64,000 nucleotides of DNA from Mesorhizobium denitrificans (GCF_003403035.1 NZ_QURN01000009.1:62001-126000), one strand, 5' to 3'; counted from the stretch's first letter, positions 51,101 through 60,604 are shown. Notes: a model not told the origin generated them from the sequence alone. Numbers and translations are program-made.

Positions 51101-52894
51101 TCACGGTGTGAAGGTGAACGGCTTGTGACTGGTCTTGTCCCAATGAAAGGGTCTGAGACACAGATCGCGCAAAGCCTTCCACGAAGCGAGTGAAATCAGC
51201 AGCCAATATGCAGGCGTGGCCGCGACGATGCTCCAGATATCCGCGCGCTCCGCGCCGCGCATGCGGCTGATGCCGAGGAACAGAAAGCCGGCATATCCGC
51301 CAATGATGCTGAGAAGGTCTACGCCGACAAGCCACCGGTCCAGTGATGTGAGCGGCATTCCGAACACGACGACATAGAGAAAGTAAGGTATCGCCAAAAC
51401 CATCAAAGGATGGATGATTGCGGAAAAGACCATCCCAAACAGAACGAATTGCGTGATGAGAAATGATCCGACGCCGAGATCCCGGATGAGTTGCGCGGGT
51501 GAGCGCATGTGAACCAGCCAGGTTTGCAGCCAGCCCTTGTTCCAGCGGGCGCGCTGGGGAAACCAATCGCTTAAAACATCAGGTGCTGTTTCATAGGTGG
51601 GATGGGTGAGGGTTCCAGCGGAATATCCCATGCGCGCGAGCCGGATGCCAAGGTCCGCATCTTCGGTGACATTGTGCGGATCCCAGCCGCCAACGGCTTC
51701 CAATACCGCGCGACGAAAATGGTTTGATGTGCCGCCGAGTGGGAAGACAAGCCGCCTCGACGCCAGCCAAGGCACCAACCCGCGAAACAAGGCCGCGTAT
51801 TCAAAGGCAAAGCATCGCGTAAGCCAGTTCTTTTGACCATTGACGATTTCCAGTGGCGCCTGAAGGCATCCGAGCGTAAGCGGGGACCGGTCGAACACGC
51901 CAAATGCCTCGCGCAATTGCTTCGGGTGGGGAATATCTTCAGCATCGTAAAGCACGACGAACTCGCCGCGGATCATCGGCATGGCATATCGAAGCGCCTT
52001 GGGCTTCGTGCGGGGATCGCAGGCCGGAACGGCAATGATTTCGACCGCAGCAGCCAGCCGATACGATTCAATTGCAGCAATGGTTTCAGGGTCGTCTGCT
52101 TCGCAGATCAGCTTGATTTCGAGACGGTCTTTCGGCCAATCAAGTCCAGAAAGCGCTTCGAGCAATTGCGGCGCCATGTTTGCCTCGCGCCACAACGCCA
52201 CGAGCACGGTGTAGACAGGTTCGGGCCGTAACGGCGGTGGTATCTTGGCAATCCTGGGCGCAGGTTGAAGCGCAGCGGCAAACCGCAATATGGTGCAGCC
52301 TACGAAAAACACCGTCGCCAGAACATGCAGTGTCAGCAGGGCAATCTGAAAATGAAACCACAACAGTTGTGCCAGCACCACGAAGGCTGAACCAACCATG
52401 ACACCTTGCGTTGAATTGATACGAATGCGCGCGGAATAGCCCGGCATCAAATCGAACAGCCCGTTGGTTGCGAAATAGGTAAGCGCTTTGGCAGCACGTT
52501 CCTGCAAGGCTTTGCGCACCGTGCGCGCTGTCGCTACGCGGATGCGTGATTTAAGCGGATGCGCCGATGCTCGTGTCGGTTGCAGCGCGTGCGCGGCGCG
52601 CGAATTTGGGACGACGACGGCACTGGGCGTGCTTGAAGCGCCGTCGATACATGCCCAGACCTGCGGCCCCTCGCGCCTTAGCAGTTCGAGGCAGTCTTCC
52701 TCGCGGCCGGAAATTTGTGTGCCATTGAGGCTTGGCAGAAATTGCAAACCCAGCTGAGCCGCCAAAAGGCGTGCGGCTTTTTCTTCCGCGTCAAACGGAC
52801 TTGCATTGGCATCGATACTGTCCGGTGGATTGGCGTTAGCCGCGCCGGTGATGGCTGCGCGTTTTACTAATGCAGGAAGTTCGAGCGGCGGCAT
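51101..52894 (-). CDS. membrane glycosyltransferase, family 2 (BcsA-like), with N-terminal extension
   Basis: The 597-residue protein has an N-terminal soluble part resembling the GspE/MshE N-terminal domain (ARLLAAQLGLQFLPSLNGTQ). Two spans (about 165-215) come next, then a processive-type GT2 domain (about 225-440) with YTVLVALWREA, the EADD and YDAEDI substrate aspartates, the HNVTEDADLGIRLARMGY catalytic motif and QRARWNKGW. Three or four C-terminal spans complete it. It probably polymerises or exports a surface polysaccharide from a UDP-sugar. No partner genes are adjacent. It converges with ppk2 at the 3' end and is divergent from the solute-binding protein gene. A GC-rich start at 52894 lacks a clear ribosome-binding site. 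Confidence 0.87.
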   Translation of the reverse strand: MPPLELPALVKRAAITGAANANPPDSIDANASPFDAEEKAARLLAAQLGLQFLPSLNGTQISGREEDCLELLRREGPQVWACIDGASSTPSAVVVPNSRAAHALQPTRASAHPLKSRIRVATARTVRKALQERAAKALTYFATNGLFDLMPGYSARIRINSTQGVMVGSAFVVLAQLLWFHFQIALLTLHVLATVFFVGCTILRFAAALQPAPRIAKIPPPLRPEPVYTVLVALWREANMAPQLLEALSGLDWPKDRLEIKLICEADDPETIAAIESYRLAAAVEIIAVPACDPRTKPKALRYAMPMIRGEFVVLYDAEDIPHPKQLREAFGVFDRSPLTLGCLQAPLEIVNGQKNWLTRCFAFEYAALFRGLVPWLASRRLVFPLGGTSNHFRRAVLEAVGGWDPHNVTEDADLGIRLARMGYSAGTLTHPTYETAPDVLSDWFPQRARWNKGWLQTWLVHMRSPAQLIRDLGVGSFLITQFVLFGMVFSAIIHPLMVLAIPYFLYVVVFGMPLTSLDRWLVGVDLLSIIGGYAGFLFLGISRMRGAERADIWSIVAATPAYWLLISLASWKALRDLCLRPFHWDKTSHKPFTFTP

Positions 52895-52958
52895 CGGGGC
52901 GGCAATTCCAAGGGCGGTGCGGTATAATATTAGATATTGCTAATTTATTTGAAAACCA

Positions 52959-53882
52959 ATGCCCTTCGCGGCAATGGCTGTGCGTATGATTGGCGCAGGC
53001 AAAATTTTGAGCGAATCAGTGCAGCAAAAGTGCTTGAAGGCGTTGAGAGCGAGCATTCGCGCATTCGCGGCGGCGGCCTTGCTTATGGTCGCGCAGCCTC
53101 TCGCCGCAGCGGAATCCGGCCTGCCCGCACTATGGGATGCAAAAGAACGGCTGCCGAAGCCCGATCTCTCGCAGGTGCAGCGGCTGCGCTTTCTGACAAC
53201 GACGGATTTTCCACCGTTCAATTTTCTTGACGATGGCGGACGCCTGAGCGGCTTTCACGTCGATCTGGCACGCGCCATTTGTGCAGAGTTGAGCATGGCG
53301 GATCGTTGCCAAATTCAGGCATTGCCGTGGGACGAGTTGCAGACTGCTTTAGAAAAGGGTGAAGGCGAAGCGATATTGGCGGGCATTTCGGTCACTGCGC
53401 AGAGCCGCGCCACCTATGCCTTCTCGCGGCCCTATATGATTTTTCCTGCACGGTTCGTGACGCGCCGGGCATCGCCGCTGGATGAACCGATGGCGGATCG
53501 GCTGGTGAACCAGCGTGTCGGGGTGATCGCAGGTTCGACGCATGAGCGGATGCTGCGAGCTTATTTTGCGGGGGTGAAGGTGATCACCTACGACCAGCCG
53601 GACTGGATGTATCGCGATTTGCGCGACGCCAAGCTGGACGCGGTTTTCGGTGACGGCATGCAGCTTAGCTTCTGGCTCAGTGGCCCGGAGCAGCAAGGAT
53701 GCTGCAGCTTTGCGGGCGGCCCCTATCTGGCCCCGGAGTTTCTTGGGCAGGGTCTGTCGATTGCAACCACGCCGGAAAATCGCGCGCTGGTCGATGCGTT
53801 CGACTACGCCTTGCAGGCGATTTCCTCCAAGGGGACCATGACTGAACTCTATCTGCGATATTTCCCTGTCGGGTTCTTTTAG
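52959..53882 (+). CDS. periplasmic amino-acid-type solute-binding protein (SBP_bac_3)
   Basis: The product is up to 307 residues. A probable signal peptide (about 30-50: LRASIRAFAAAALLMVAQPL) precedes a family 3 binding fold: RLRFLTTTDFPPFNFLDDGG, LSGFHVDLARAICAEL, ISVTAQSRATYAFSRPYMIF, NQRVGVIAGSTHERML and LDAVFGDGMQLSFWL. Family members bind amino acids or opines. No permease or ATPase gene is nearby, so it may be an orphan receptor or serve a transporter elsewhere. The start is uncertain: ATG 52959 has no ribosome-binding site, and a TTG near residue 26 would place the signal peptide at the N-terminus. It overlaps the convergent TerB-like gene by four bases. Confidence 0.85.
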   Translation: MPFAAMAVRMIGAGKILSESVQQKCLKALRASIRAFAAAALLMVAQPLAAAESGLPALWDAKERLPKPDLSQVQRLRFLTTTDFPPFNFLDDGGRLSGFHVDLARAICAELSMADRCQIQALPWDELQTALEKGEGEAILAGISVTAQSRATYAFSRPYMIFPARFVTRRASPLDEPMADRLVNQRVGVIAGSTHERMLRAYFAGVKVITYDQPDWMYRDLRDAKLDAVFGDGMQLSFWLSGPEQQGCCSFAGGPYLAPEFLGQGLSIATTPENRALVDAFDYALQAISSKGTMTELYLRYFPVGFF

Positions 53883-54292
53883 GTCAGCGTTCTGACGCGA
53901 GCCTTCGTCGCCATTTCAATGGCTGCCACGCTTAGCGCATCGATATCCAGATGCTCGCGAACGCGCTGCAGAATGCGCGCTTCTTCGAGGCGCATTTCCA
54001 GATCGGCGGCGGCGACTTCAAATACCGCGGCGTAGGCCGTGTCACGCAGACGCGTGGGAATGACCTGGTGCGCGAGTTCAAGCACATGCTCAAGGCCATC
54101 ATTGGCGCTGAGCAGAACCTGGCAATCCTGCGCAACGTCCAGCAGCCTCGACTTGTCGAAATCTTCAAAGATCGGCCAGGTGCGGACCACTTCGCCAATG
54201 CTTCCCAGTTCGATGTCCGCCATGTCGCGATCTGACGCGGAGGTTACGATCATCAGGTAGATAAGTGCTTCGTGAACGGAAGGCAGTGACAT
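53879..54292 (-). CDS. TerB-like helical protein
   Basis: The 137-residue soluble protein is all-helical and matches the TerB/DjlA-N-like group: LPSVHEALIYLMIVTSASDR, DMADIELGSIGEVVRTWPIF, LLDVAQDCQVLLSANDGLEH, DTAYAAVFEVAAADLEMRLE and LQRVREHLDIDALSVAAIEM. TerB-type domains bind metal ions and occur in tellurite-resistance and envelope stress contexts, but a short protein of this type is also widely conserved in Rhizobiales without tellurite genes, as here. The ATG at 54292 has GGAG six bases upstream. It is divergent from lysK and convergent with the solute-binding protein gene. Confidence 0.82.
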   Translation of the reverse strand: MSLPSVHEALIYLMIVTSASDRDMADIELGSIGEVVRTWPIFEDFDKSRLLDVAQDCQVLLSANDGLEHVLELAHQVIPTRLRDTAYAAVFEVAAADLEMRLEEARILQRVREHLDIDALSVAAIEMATKARVRTLT

Positions 54293-54426
54293 GAATTGCT
54301 CCTTTGGAGCGCGGAAGGTAGGTAGCCTTCTGCTCCACGGCAAGGAAAAAGACCAGAATCGTTGACGCGTGCGTTTGCGGCGCTTAAAGCCATCGCTTTC
54401 CGCCGGGCAAGGCGAAGGAAGAATTC

Positions 54427-56079
54427 ATGACCCGTTTGAATGCAGTTGATCTAAGCCCCGAAATTCTGGCCGCAGCAGCCGAAAGCAAAGCGTGGCCGTT
54501 TGAGGAAGCGCGCAAGATCATCGAGCGTTACAAAGGTCGCGATTATCCAGAAACGGTGCTGTTCGAGACCGGCTATGGGCCATCCGGCCTGCCGCATATC
54601 GGCACGTTCGGCGAGGTCGCGCGCACCTCGATGGTGCGGCACGCGTTCCGTGTTCTGACGGAAGATAAGGTGAACACCAAGCTGCTGTGCTTCTCCGACG
54701 ATGTGGATGGTATGCGCAAGGTGCCGGAAAACGTGCCAAATCGCGATATGATGGCACAGCACATGGGCAAGCCGCTGACCCGCGTGCCGGACCCGTTCGG
54801 CAAGTATGAGAGCTTCGGCCACCACAACAATGCGATGCTGCGCCGCTTCCTCGATACGTTCGGCTTCGACTACGAGTTTGCATCAGCGCTGGATTATTAC
54901 ACGTCTGGCCGCTTCGATGACGGGCTGGTGCGGATGCTTGAGCAGTATGACAAGGTGATGGCTGTCATGCTGCCGACGCTGCGCGAGGAGCGCCGCAAGA
55001 CCTACGCGCCGATCCTGCCGATCCATCCCGAAACGGGCGTTGTCATGCAGGTACCGATTGACGAGGTTCATCCCGAACGCGCGACGGTGGTTTGGACCGA
55101 TCCGGACACCGGCAAGCGCTGGGAAACATCGGTCAAGGCCGGCGGCTGCAAGGCGCAGTGGAAGCCGGACTGGGCGCTGCGCTGGGCGGTGCTTGGCGTT
55201 GACTATGAAATGTCGGGCAAGGACCACATCGACAATGTGAAGACCTCCGGCAAGATCTGCCGCATTCTCGGCGGCACCCCGCCGGAAGGCTTCAATTACG
55301 AGCTATTCCTTGATGAGAAGGGCGAGAAGATTTCCAAGTCCAAAGGCAATGGCATCACCATCGATCAATGGCTGACCTATGCGCCGACTGAAAGCCTTGG
55401 GCTCTACATGTTCCAGCGTCCGAAGCAGGCGAAGAAGCTTTATTTCGACGTGATTCCGAAGGCGGTGGACGAGTATTATTCGTTCCTCTCGGCCTATCCA
55501 CGCCAGGATTGGAAGGAACGCCTCGGTAATCCGGTTTGGCATATTCATGACGGCAATCCACCGGCGATCGACTTGCCAGTGCCGTTTGCCCTGCTGCTCA
55601 ATCTGGTGAGCGCATCCAACGCGCAGAACAAGGATGTGCTGTGGGGCTTCATCTCCCGCTATGCGGCTGGCGTGACGCCTGAAACGCATCCTGAGCTTGA
55701 CCGGCTTGTCGGCTATGCGATCCGCTACTTCGACGATTTCGTGAAGCCCGCGAAGCAATATCGCGTACCTGATGAGGTCGAGCGAGATGCGCTGGCGAAA
55801 CTGTCCGCTGCGATGGCAGCTCTGCCCGCCGGTGCAAATAGCGAAGTAATCCAGAATGCCTCGCTGAATGTCGCGCGCAAGATCGAGCGCTATCAGGACC
55901 ATGCCAAGCAGAGCCCTGAAGGTGGCCCCGGCGTTTCGGTCGCGTTTTTCCAGATGATCTATCAGGTGTTGATCGGGCAGGAACGCGGGCCGCGCTTTGG
56001 CTCGTTCGCCGCGCTCTACGGCGTCGAGGAAACACGCGCCCTGATCGAGAAAGCAATCGCTGGAAAGCTGGCTGCTTAG
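54427..56079 (+). CDS. lysK: lysyl-tRNA synthetase, class I
   Basis: This class I LysRS charges tRNA-Lys in place of the usual class II enzyme; it occurs in archaea and in alphaproteobacteria. The 550-residue product has the class I HIGH-type motif PHIG (residues 56-59, in [18 protein letters not shown]) and the KMSKS-type loop [16 protein letters not shown] near residue 299. Other family stretches are [37 protein letters not shown] and [20 protein letters not shown]. It is a single gene after an 83-base leader. A dispersed repeat fragment follows the stop at 56085. Confidence 0.97.
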   Translation: MTRLNAVDLSPEILAAAAESKAWPFEEARKIIERYKGRDYPETVLFETGYGPSGLPHIGTFGEVARTSMVRHAFRVLTEDKVNTKLLCFSDDVDGMRKVPENVPNRDMMAQHMGKPLTRVPDPFGKYESFGHHNNAMLRRFLDTFGFDYEFASALDYYTSGRFDDGLVRMLEQYDKVMAVMLPTLREERRKTYAPILPIHPETGVVMQVPIDEVHPERATVVWTDPDTGKRWETSVKAGGCKAQWKPDWALRWAVLGVDYEMSGKDHIDNVKTSGKICRILGGTPPEGFNYELFLDEKGEKISKSKGNGITIDQWLTYAPTESLGLYMFQRPKQAKKLYFDVIPKAVDEYYSFLSAYPRQDWKERLGNPVWHIHDGNPPAIDLPVPFALLLNLVSASNAQNKDVLWGFISRYAAGVTPETHPELDRLVGYAIRYFDDFVKPAKQYRVPDEVERDALAKLSAAMAALPAGANSEVIQNASLNVARKIERYQDHAKQSPEGGPGVSVAFFQMIYQVLIGQERGPRFGSFAALYGVEETRALIEKAIAGKLAA

Positions 56080-56084
56080 CGGAA

Positions 56085-56103
56085 CCGGCAGGCGGATGAG
56101 GGG
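56085..56103 (-). repeat. dispersed intergenic repeat fragment, copy 3
   Basis: CCGGCAGGCGGATGAGGGG is the exact complement of the first 19 bases of the copy at 43254. It sits six bases after the lysK stop, in the opposite orientation, without the second hairpin arm. Confidence 0.72.
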
Positions 56104-56145
56104 TCAGCAAAACTCTGCCCGTCGCAAGCTCCCGGTTAAAGACAG

Positions 56146-57063
56146 CTATTGCGGTGAAGGTGGCGCTGGCGGGAAAGCGCCTGTCAGCGGCGGTTGCGGG
56201 GTTACGGGCGCAGGTTCCGGCTCCTGCTCTTGCAAGATGGGGCCAGTCTGCGGAAAGGCCATTGGTTCCGGGTCGGACAAATGCGGCAGGTTAAGCCCGC
56301 CCGTTGCCGCTGGAGGGCCAAAAATGCCCTTGTGTTCTTCAGATGCTTTGCGGCCGGCCTCCGCATAGGGACCATCCGCCGAAGCCTTGGCCCAGCCGCT
56401 CGAAACGAGCCATTCAGACAGGTCGAACTTGCCCATATTGCACGCTGCGACCAAAAGCTGCGGGTCCGGCTGAGGCGGCACATCACAGGCAATTGCGCGG
56501 CCCCGAAGCCATGACCGAAAAGCGGTCCGCGCCTGCAATCCGCAAGGCCACTCCTTGCCTTCAAACGTGCAGGTTTCGTTAGAGTCGGTCGGTTCGACGC
56601 CTTTTAGCGCAATCTTGTAACCCTGTGCTTCGATCGTTCCGGCAGATGAGGCCACCGGCTTGAACAAGCGCATGCTTTTCCATTCGTCCGGCATCGCCGC
56701 TTTTGGCGGCGTGGGCGATTTTGGCGAGGCTAGCTCGCTGAGTGGCGCACGAGCGGGCAGACGCTCAAGTTCCCCTGTCTGCTGCTCTTGAGTCTGGTCC
56801 GGTTCAGGTGCGACCGGCGCAGGCTGCTGCGCTTCTGTCGGCTCGCTCGGCGGGGCGATTTCGGATTCCGATGTGCCTTCAGCGGCCGTTTCGTCCTCGG
56901 TCGCTGGCGATTCAGGCGTGTCGAGCGAGGCCGCGTCGTTGACGTCAGCGGGGTCTACTTGAAAAGACGGCTGCGGTTCAGCCAATTGCGCACCGCTCCA
57001 GACAATCGCACCGGCCGCGAGACAAAGGCCAGCGAGGGCAATTGCTGCGTTGCGAGGCTGCAT
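56146..57063 (-). CDS. membrane-anchored thermonuclease-like protein with altered catalytic residues
   Basis: The 305-residue product has an N-terminal signal anchor (MQPRNAAIALAGLCLAAGAI). A long acidic, proline-rich linker (about 30-125) precedes a staphylococcal-nuclease-type domain at about 145-245: GYKIALKGVEPTDSNETCTF, CGLQARTAFRSWLRGRAIAC, FDLSEWLVSSGWAKASADGP and YAEAGRKASEEHKGIFG. The catalytic positions differ from active nucleases: the first arginine (IRLxGIDAPE) aligns with alanine, and the DRYGR arginine aligns with PQPDPQLLVAAC, so nuclease activity is doubtful. A proline-rich tail ends the protein. It follows the S24 regulator gene by six bases and ends the leftward gene run. 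Confidence 0.8.
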   Translation of the reverse strand: MQPRNAAIALAGLCLAAGAIVWSGAQLAEPQPSFQVDPADVNDAASLDTPESPATEDETAAEGTSESEIAPPSEPTEAQQPAPVAPEPDQTQEQQTGELERLPARAPLSELASPKSPTPPKAAMPDEWKSMRLFKPVASSAGTIEAQGYKIALKGVEPTDSNETCTFEGKEWPCGLQARTAFRSWLRGRAIACDVPPQPDPQLLVAACNMGKFDLSEWLVSSGWAKASADGPYAEAGRKASEEHKGIFGPPAATGGLNLPHLSDPEPMAFPQTGPILQEQEPEPAPVTPQPPLTGAFPPAPPSPQ

Positions 57064-57069
57064 CGTCTG

Positions 57070-57702
57070 TTACTGGCTCGCCCAAACGATGCGTGCGACC
57101 CATTCGACTTCGTCGGAGCGCAAGCGACGCGCCGGGTGTTCGGGATTGAGGGAGTGCAGGTCCATATCTGCATTGCTGCGGCGAGCGAGCACTTTGGCCA
57201 TTACCTCGCCGCCACGTGTCTTGACGACCACACGATCGCCCTTTCGCAGGCTCGCATCGGGCCGAACGATCAGCACGTCGCCATTGCGATAAAGCGGAAG
57301 CATGGAATCTCCCTGCACTTTCAACGCGTAGGAACCCTCTTCCGGTCCCGCAGGAAGGTCGATTGTGTCAAACCCCTGACCCGCCGGAAAACCACCATCA
57401 TCAAAAAAGCCGCCGGCGCCAGCCTGAGCAAAGCCGAGCAACGGAACGACATTGCGCGAACGATTTGTTTCGCTCTCGCTCACCAGACTCATAAACTCCT
57501 CCACAGAGGAATTGGTTGCTTCGATGATCTTTGCCAACGACTCCGTGGAGGGCCAGCGCGGCCGGCCGTCCGAAGAATGACGCTTGGATTTGTTGAATGC
57601 GGTCGCATCCAGACCGGCGCGTTTCGCCAGGCCAGAAGCAGACAGTGAATTGCGAGCGGCCAGCGCGTCGATTGCTGCCCAGACGCGTTCATGCGAAAGC
57701 AT
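57070..57702 (-). CDS. helix-turn-helix regulator with S24 (LexA/CI-like) peptidase domain
   Basis: The 210-residue protein has an N-terminal HTH (about 8-70: LAARNSLSASGLAKRAGLDA). A C-terminal S24 fold has a likely autocleavage site AGAGG near residue 95, catalytic serine in LKVQGDSMLPLYRNGD and catalytic lysine in DRVVVKTRGGEVMAKVL. The layout is that of phage-type or stress repressors, but no phage genes are near. It lies between a thioesterase gene (38 bases upstream) and the nuclease-like gene (six bases downstream) in the same direction, so it is co-transcribed with at least the latter. AGAGGTG upstream supports the ATG at 57702. Confidence 0.9.
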   Translation of the reverse strand: MLSHERVWAAIDALAARNSLSASGLAKRAGLDATAFNKSKRHSSDGRPRWPSTESLAKIIEATNSSVEEFMSLVSESETNRSRNVVPLLGFAQAGAGGFFDDGGFPAGQGFDTIDLPAGPEEGSYALKVQGDSMLPLYRNGDVLIVRPDASLRKGDRVVVKTRGGEVMAKVLARRSNADMDLHSLNPEHPARRLRSDEVEWVARIVWASQ

Positions 57703-57740
57703 GCGCGCACCTCTCAGAAAGGAAAAAATACCTTGCCGTT

Positions 57741-58319
57741 CTAGTCGGCTGGAGATGCATTGTCCAGCCTTTGCGATATGGGCAATTTTGCCTGCGCGCG
57801 AAGCGCTTCGTGCGATGCAAGGAACCGGCTTTCGGCCTCTGTCGGTTCGCGCGAAGCGGCGTTGATTCCCAATGCGACCATCACTTCATCAATCGCAACA
57901 AAACGTCGATTGCGGAGATCATATATGCCTGCCGTGGTGAGGATTTCGCAGGCGGTCTGGCCGTTTTCAAGCACAAAGCGGTGTTTGCCCATAAATTGCA
58001 GGCCGCGCCAAAGCTCAAGCGAGGAGAAAAGTTCAAAACGGCGCCAGAGCCTGATTTCACGCAGAAACACGCATTGAATGCCGCCCATCATCGGCGCCCA
58101 ACCGCGCTCACGCCCAAGCTTCACCAAACCGCTGCGGAAGAAAATATCGTACCGCCCGACATCGGCGAGCATTGGATAGCGAGCGTTGTTCATGTGCAGA
58201 TTGCTGTCGACATCGCTGGGGAGACAGCGGAAGGCAATGCACGACGTATCGCCAACGTTGAATGGGCCGCGACTTTTTGCAGTCGCGGCCATCTTCGCGA
58301 GGCGCGCCCAGACATACAT
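57741..58319 (-). CDS. acyl-CoA thioesterase-like protein (THEM6-type hotdog fold)
   Basis: The 192-residue soluble protein has the hotdog thioesterase pattern of the THEM6/4HBT group: IAFRCLPSDVDSNLHMNNAR with the DxxxHxNN substrate/catalytic motif, YPMLADVGRYDIFFRSGLVK, PMMGGIQCVFLREIRLWRRF, LELWRGLQFMGKHRFVLENG and AGIYDLRNRRFVAIDEVMVA. It probably hydrolyses an acyl-CoA. Only six bases separate it from the fadJ-type gene upstream, so it belongs to the beta-oxidation operon and may release excess acyl-CoA. A second ATG near residue 10 is an alternative start. Confidence 0.88.
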   Translation of the reverse strand: MYVWARLAKMAATAKSRGPFNVGDTSCIAFRCLPSDVDSNLHMNNARYPMLADVGRYDIFFRSGLVKLGRERGWAPMMGGIQCVFLREIRLWRRFELFSSLELWRGLQFMGKHRFVLENGQTACEILTTAGIYDLRNRRFVAIDEVMVALGINAASREPTEAESRFLASHEALRAQAKLPISQRLDNASPAD

Positions 58320-58325
58320 GACGAC

Positions 58326-60542
58326 TTACGCCGCTTGCTTGGACGAGTCCTTATAGGGGTCGAAGCGCTTGTAGAATGTGTCGTCCGTCCCGGCCATTTC
58401 CGAGAGCAACTTCGGTGCCTTGAAGTCTGCACCATATTTCTTCTGAAGCGCTTTCGCTTGCTTCACGAAAGCTGCCGTACCCATGAAGTCGATATAGGAA
58501 ATTGCGCCACCCGTATAAGGCGCGAAGCCGAAAGCGAGTATCGAACCGACATCGGCCTCGCGAGGATCGGTGACGATGCCTTCCGCCATGACACGCGAAG
58601 CTTCCAACGCGATGGTGGTGAGGAAACGCTTCTTGAGTTCCTCGAAGTCGATCTCTTCCGGCTTGCGCTGCGGATAGAGGTCGGCGAGGCCGGGCCATAG
58701 CTTCTTCTTCGCGGGCTTTGGCGGATAATCGTAAAAGCCCTTGCTGTTTTTACGGCCAAGGCGACCATGCTTATCGACCATGATGTCGATGAGCTTCATC
58801 TGCGCCGGATCCACCGCATTTTCGCCGAGGTCACGAACTGTCTGATGCATGATCTTCTGCGCCAGATCGACCGCAGTTTCGTCGGTGAGCGCAAGCGGAC
58901 CCACCGGCATGCCCGCCGATTTGGCAGCATTCTCGATCATCGCGGCGGGAACGCCCTCGATCAGCATCTTGTAGGCTTCCGACATGTAACGCAGTACGCA
59001 GCGGTTCACGTAGAAACCGCGCGTGTCATTGACCACGATGGGCGTCTTCTTGATCGCCCGCACGTAGTCGATGGCGACGGCCAGCGCCTTGTCACCTGTC
59101 TTTTTGCCGAGAATGATTTCCACCAGCATCATCTTGTCGACAGGTGAGAAGAAGTGAATGCCGATGAAGTTTTTCGGGCGGACGGAGTTCTTTGCCAGCG
59201 ATGTGATCGGGATCGTCGAAGTGTTGGAAGCAAACACGGCGGTGGATTTCAGCACCGCCTCTGTGTTTTCCGTGGTCGCCTTCTTGACCTGAGAGTCCTC
59301 GAAAACAGCCTCGATCACCAGATCGCAGCCCCGCAGGTCGGCGTAGTCTGCGGTAGGCGTGATGAGCGACAAAAGCTTGTCCTTGTCGTCGGCCTTGGCG
59401 CGGCCTTTCTTGATAGCATCGGAGATGATGCTTTCCGAGTGCGCCTTGCCCTTCTCTGCCAGCGCAACTTCGCGGTCGAGCAGCACCACAGGGATGCCCG
59501 CTTTTGCAGTGACATAGGCAATGCCCGCGCCCATGAAGCCAGCGCCAACAACGCCGATCTTCTTGAACTTGGTTTCCGGAACGCCCTCGGGACGGCGCGC
59601 GCCCTTGTTCAACTCCTGCAAGGAGACGAAAAGCGAGCGGATCATCGCCGCCGCTTCCTTGGACTTCATGATTTCCGTGAAATAGCGGCGCTCGATCTTG
59701 AGGCCGGTGTCGAACGGAACCAACAGCCCCTCGTAGACGCAGTTGAGGATGGCAATCGCTGCAGGATAGTTGCCGTAGGTTTCGCGGCGAAGGATAGCTA
59801 TTGCCGGTGGCCAGAGATTTGCCCCTGCGGCGGAGTAAACGGGACCGCCCGGCAGCTTGAAGCCCTTCTCGTCCCAAGGCTGGACCGGCTTGAGGCCGTC
59901 TTTAATCATCTGCTTTGCGGCGTTGATGAGTTCACCCGGTTCAGCAACCTGATGCACCAGGTTTATGCCCTTGGCCTTCTGCGCCGAGAGCGTTTGGCCG
60001 GAGGTCAGGAACTGCAGTGCAGATTGCGTATCTGCCAAACGGGGAACGCGCTGCGTTCCGCCCGCACCGGGGAAAATGCCGACCTTCACTTCGGGAAGGG
60101 CAATTTTCACCTTGTCGGAATTTGCCGCAACGCGACCATGACAGGACAGCGAAAGCTCGAACGCGCCGCCCATGCAGATGCCGTTAATGGCCGCTACCCA
60201 CGGCTTGCCGCTGGTTTCAAGCTTGCGGAAAAGACCAGTCAAATGGCCGGTGCTGTCAAAAAGCGTTTGCGTCGCCTTTTCCAGATCTTTCACGCTGTCA
60301 CGAGCGAACGCTCCCACCTGCCCCTGAAGCATTTTGAGGTCCGCACCACCGGAAAAGCTGTCCTTGCCCGAGGTGATGACCGCGCCCTTGATCGATGCAT
60401 CGCCCGCAATCTGGTCAACAATCTTGTCCAGCTCGCGGATCACGCTCTCGTCGATGACGTTCATCGACTTGCCGGGCATGTCCCATGTGACGAGCGCAAT
60501 GCCATCGGCATCGGTTTCGACCGTGAAGTTTGTGTATGTCAT
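58326..60542 (-). CDS. fadJ: bifunctional enoyl-CoA hydratase / 3-hydroxyacyl-CoA dehydrogenase
   Basis: The 738-residue cytoplasmic enzyme carries the two middle steps of fatty-acid beta-oxidation. The hydratase domain (1-200) shows GKDSFSGGADLKMLQG and AINGICMGGAFELSLSCHGR with EVKVGIFPGAGGTQRVPRLA. The dehydrogenase starts near residue 330 (KIGVVGAGFMGAGIAYVTAK). It has the NAD-site aspartate in VVLLDREV, ASNTSTIPITSLA, FIGIHFFSPVDKMMLVEII, then NDTRGFYVNRCVLRYMSEAY. FadB and FadJ share this order; FadJ is preferred only loosely. It lies 120 bases after the thiolase gene, with a repeat element between, and six bases before the thioesterase gene. Confidence 0.95.
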   Translation of the reverse strand: MTYTNFTVETDADGIALVTWDMPGKSMNVIDESVIRELDKIVDQIAGDASIKGAVITSGKDSFSGGADLKMLQGQVGAFARDSVKDLEKATQTLFDSTGHLTGLFRKLETSGKPWVAAINGICMGGAFELSLSCHGRVAANSDKVKIALPEVKVGIFPGAGGTQRVPRLADTQSALQFLTSGQTLSAQKAKGINLVHQVAEPGELINAAKQMIKDGLKPVQPWDEKGFKLPGGPVYSAAGANLWPPAIAILRRETYGNYPAAIAILNCVYEGLLVPFDTGLKIERRYFTEIMKSKEAAAMIRSLFVSLQELNKGARRPEGVPETKFKKIGVVGAGFMGAGIAYVTAKAGIPVVLLDREVALAEKGKAHSESIISDAIKKGRAKADDKDKLLSLITPTADYADLRGCDLVIEAVFEDSQVKKATTENTEAVLKSTAVFASNTSTIPITSLAKNSVRPKNFIGIHFFSPVDKMMLVEIILGKKTGDKALAVAIDYVRAIKKTPIVVNDTRGFYVNRCVLRYMSEAYKMLIEGVPAAMIENAAKSAGMPVGPLALTDETAVDLAQKIMHQTVRDLGENAVDPAQMKLIDIMVDKHGRLGRKNSKGFYDYPPKPAKKKLWPGLADLYPQRKPEEIDFEELKKRFLTTIALEASRVMAEGIVTDPREADVGSILAFGFAPYTGGAISYIDFMGTAAFVKQAKALQKKYGADFKAPKLLSEMAGTDDTFYKRFDPYKDSSKQAA

Positions 60543-60604
60543 TGGAGAATTTCCTCCTGATCAACTCAACTAGGTCTGCGGTGTCCGCGACCGGGAAAAT
60601 GTTG

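Noticed and set aside
53879-54292. Tellurite-resistance operon
   Set aside because: Only a single TerB-like helical protein is present, without terA, terC, terD or terZ; such lone proteins are common in this order.
57070-57702. S24 repressor as evidence of a prophage
   Set aside because: No integrase, structural or lysis genes, attachment sites or composition change are seen within the window; the gene sits inside a metabolic run.
59154-60560. 468-codon frame opposite the fadJ-type gene
   Set aside because: It is a mirror of a well-defined bifunctional enzyme; its composition is unlike real proteins here.
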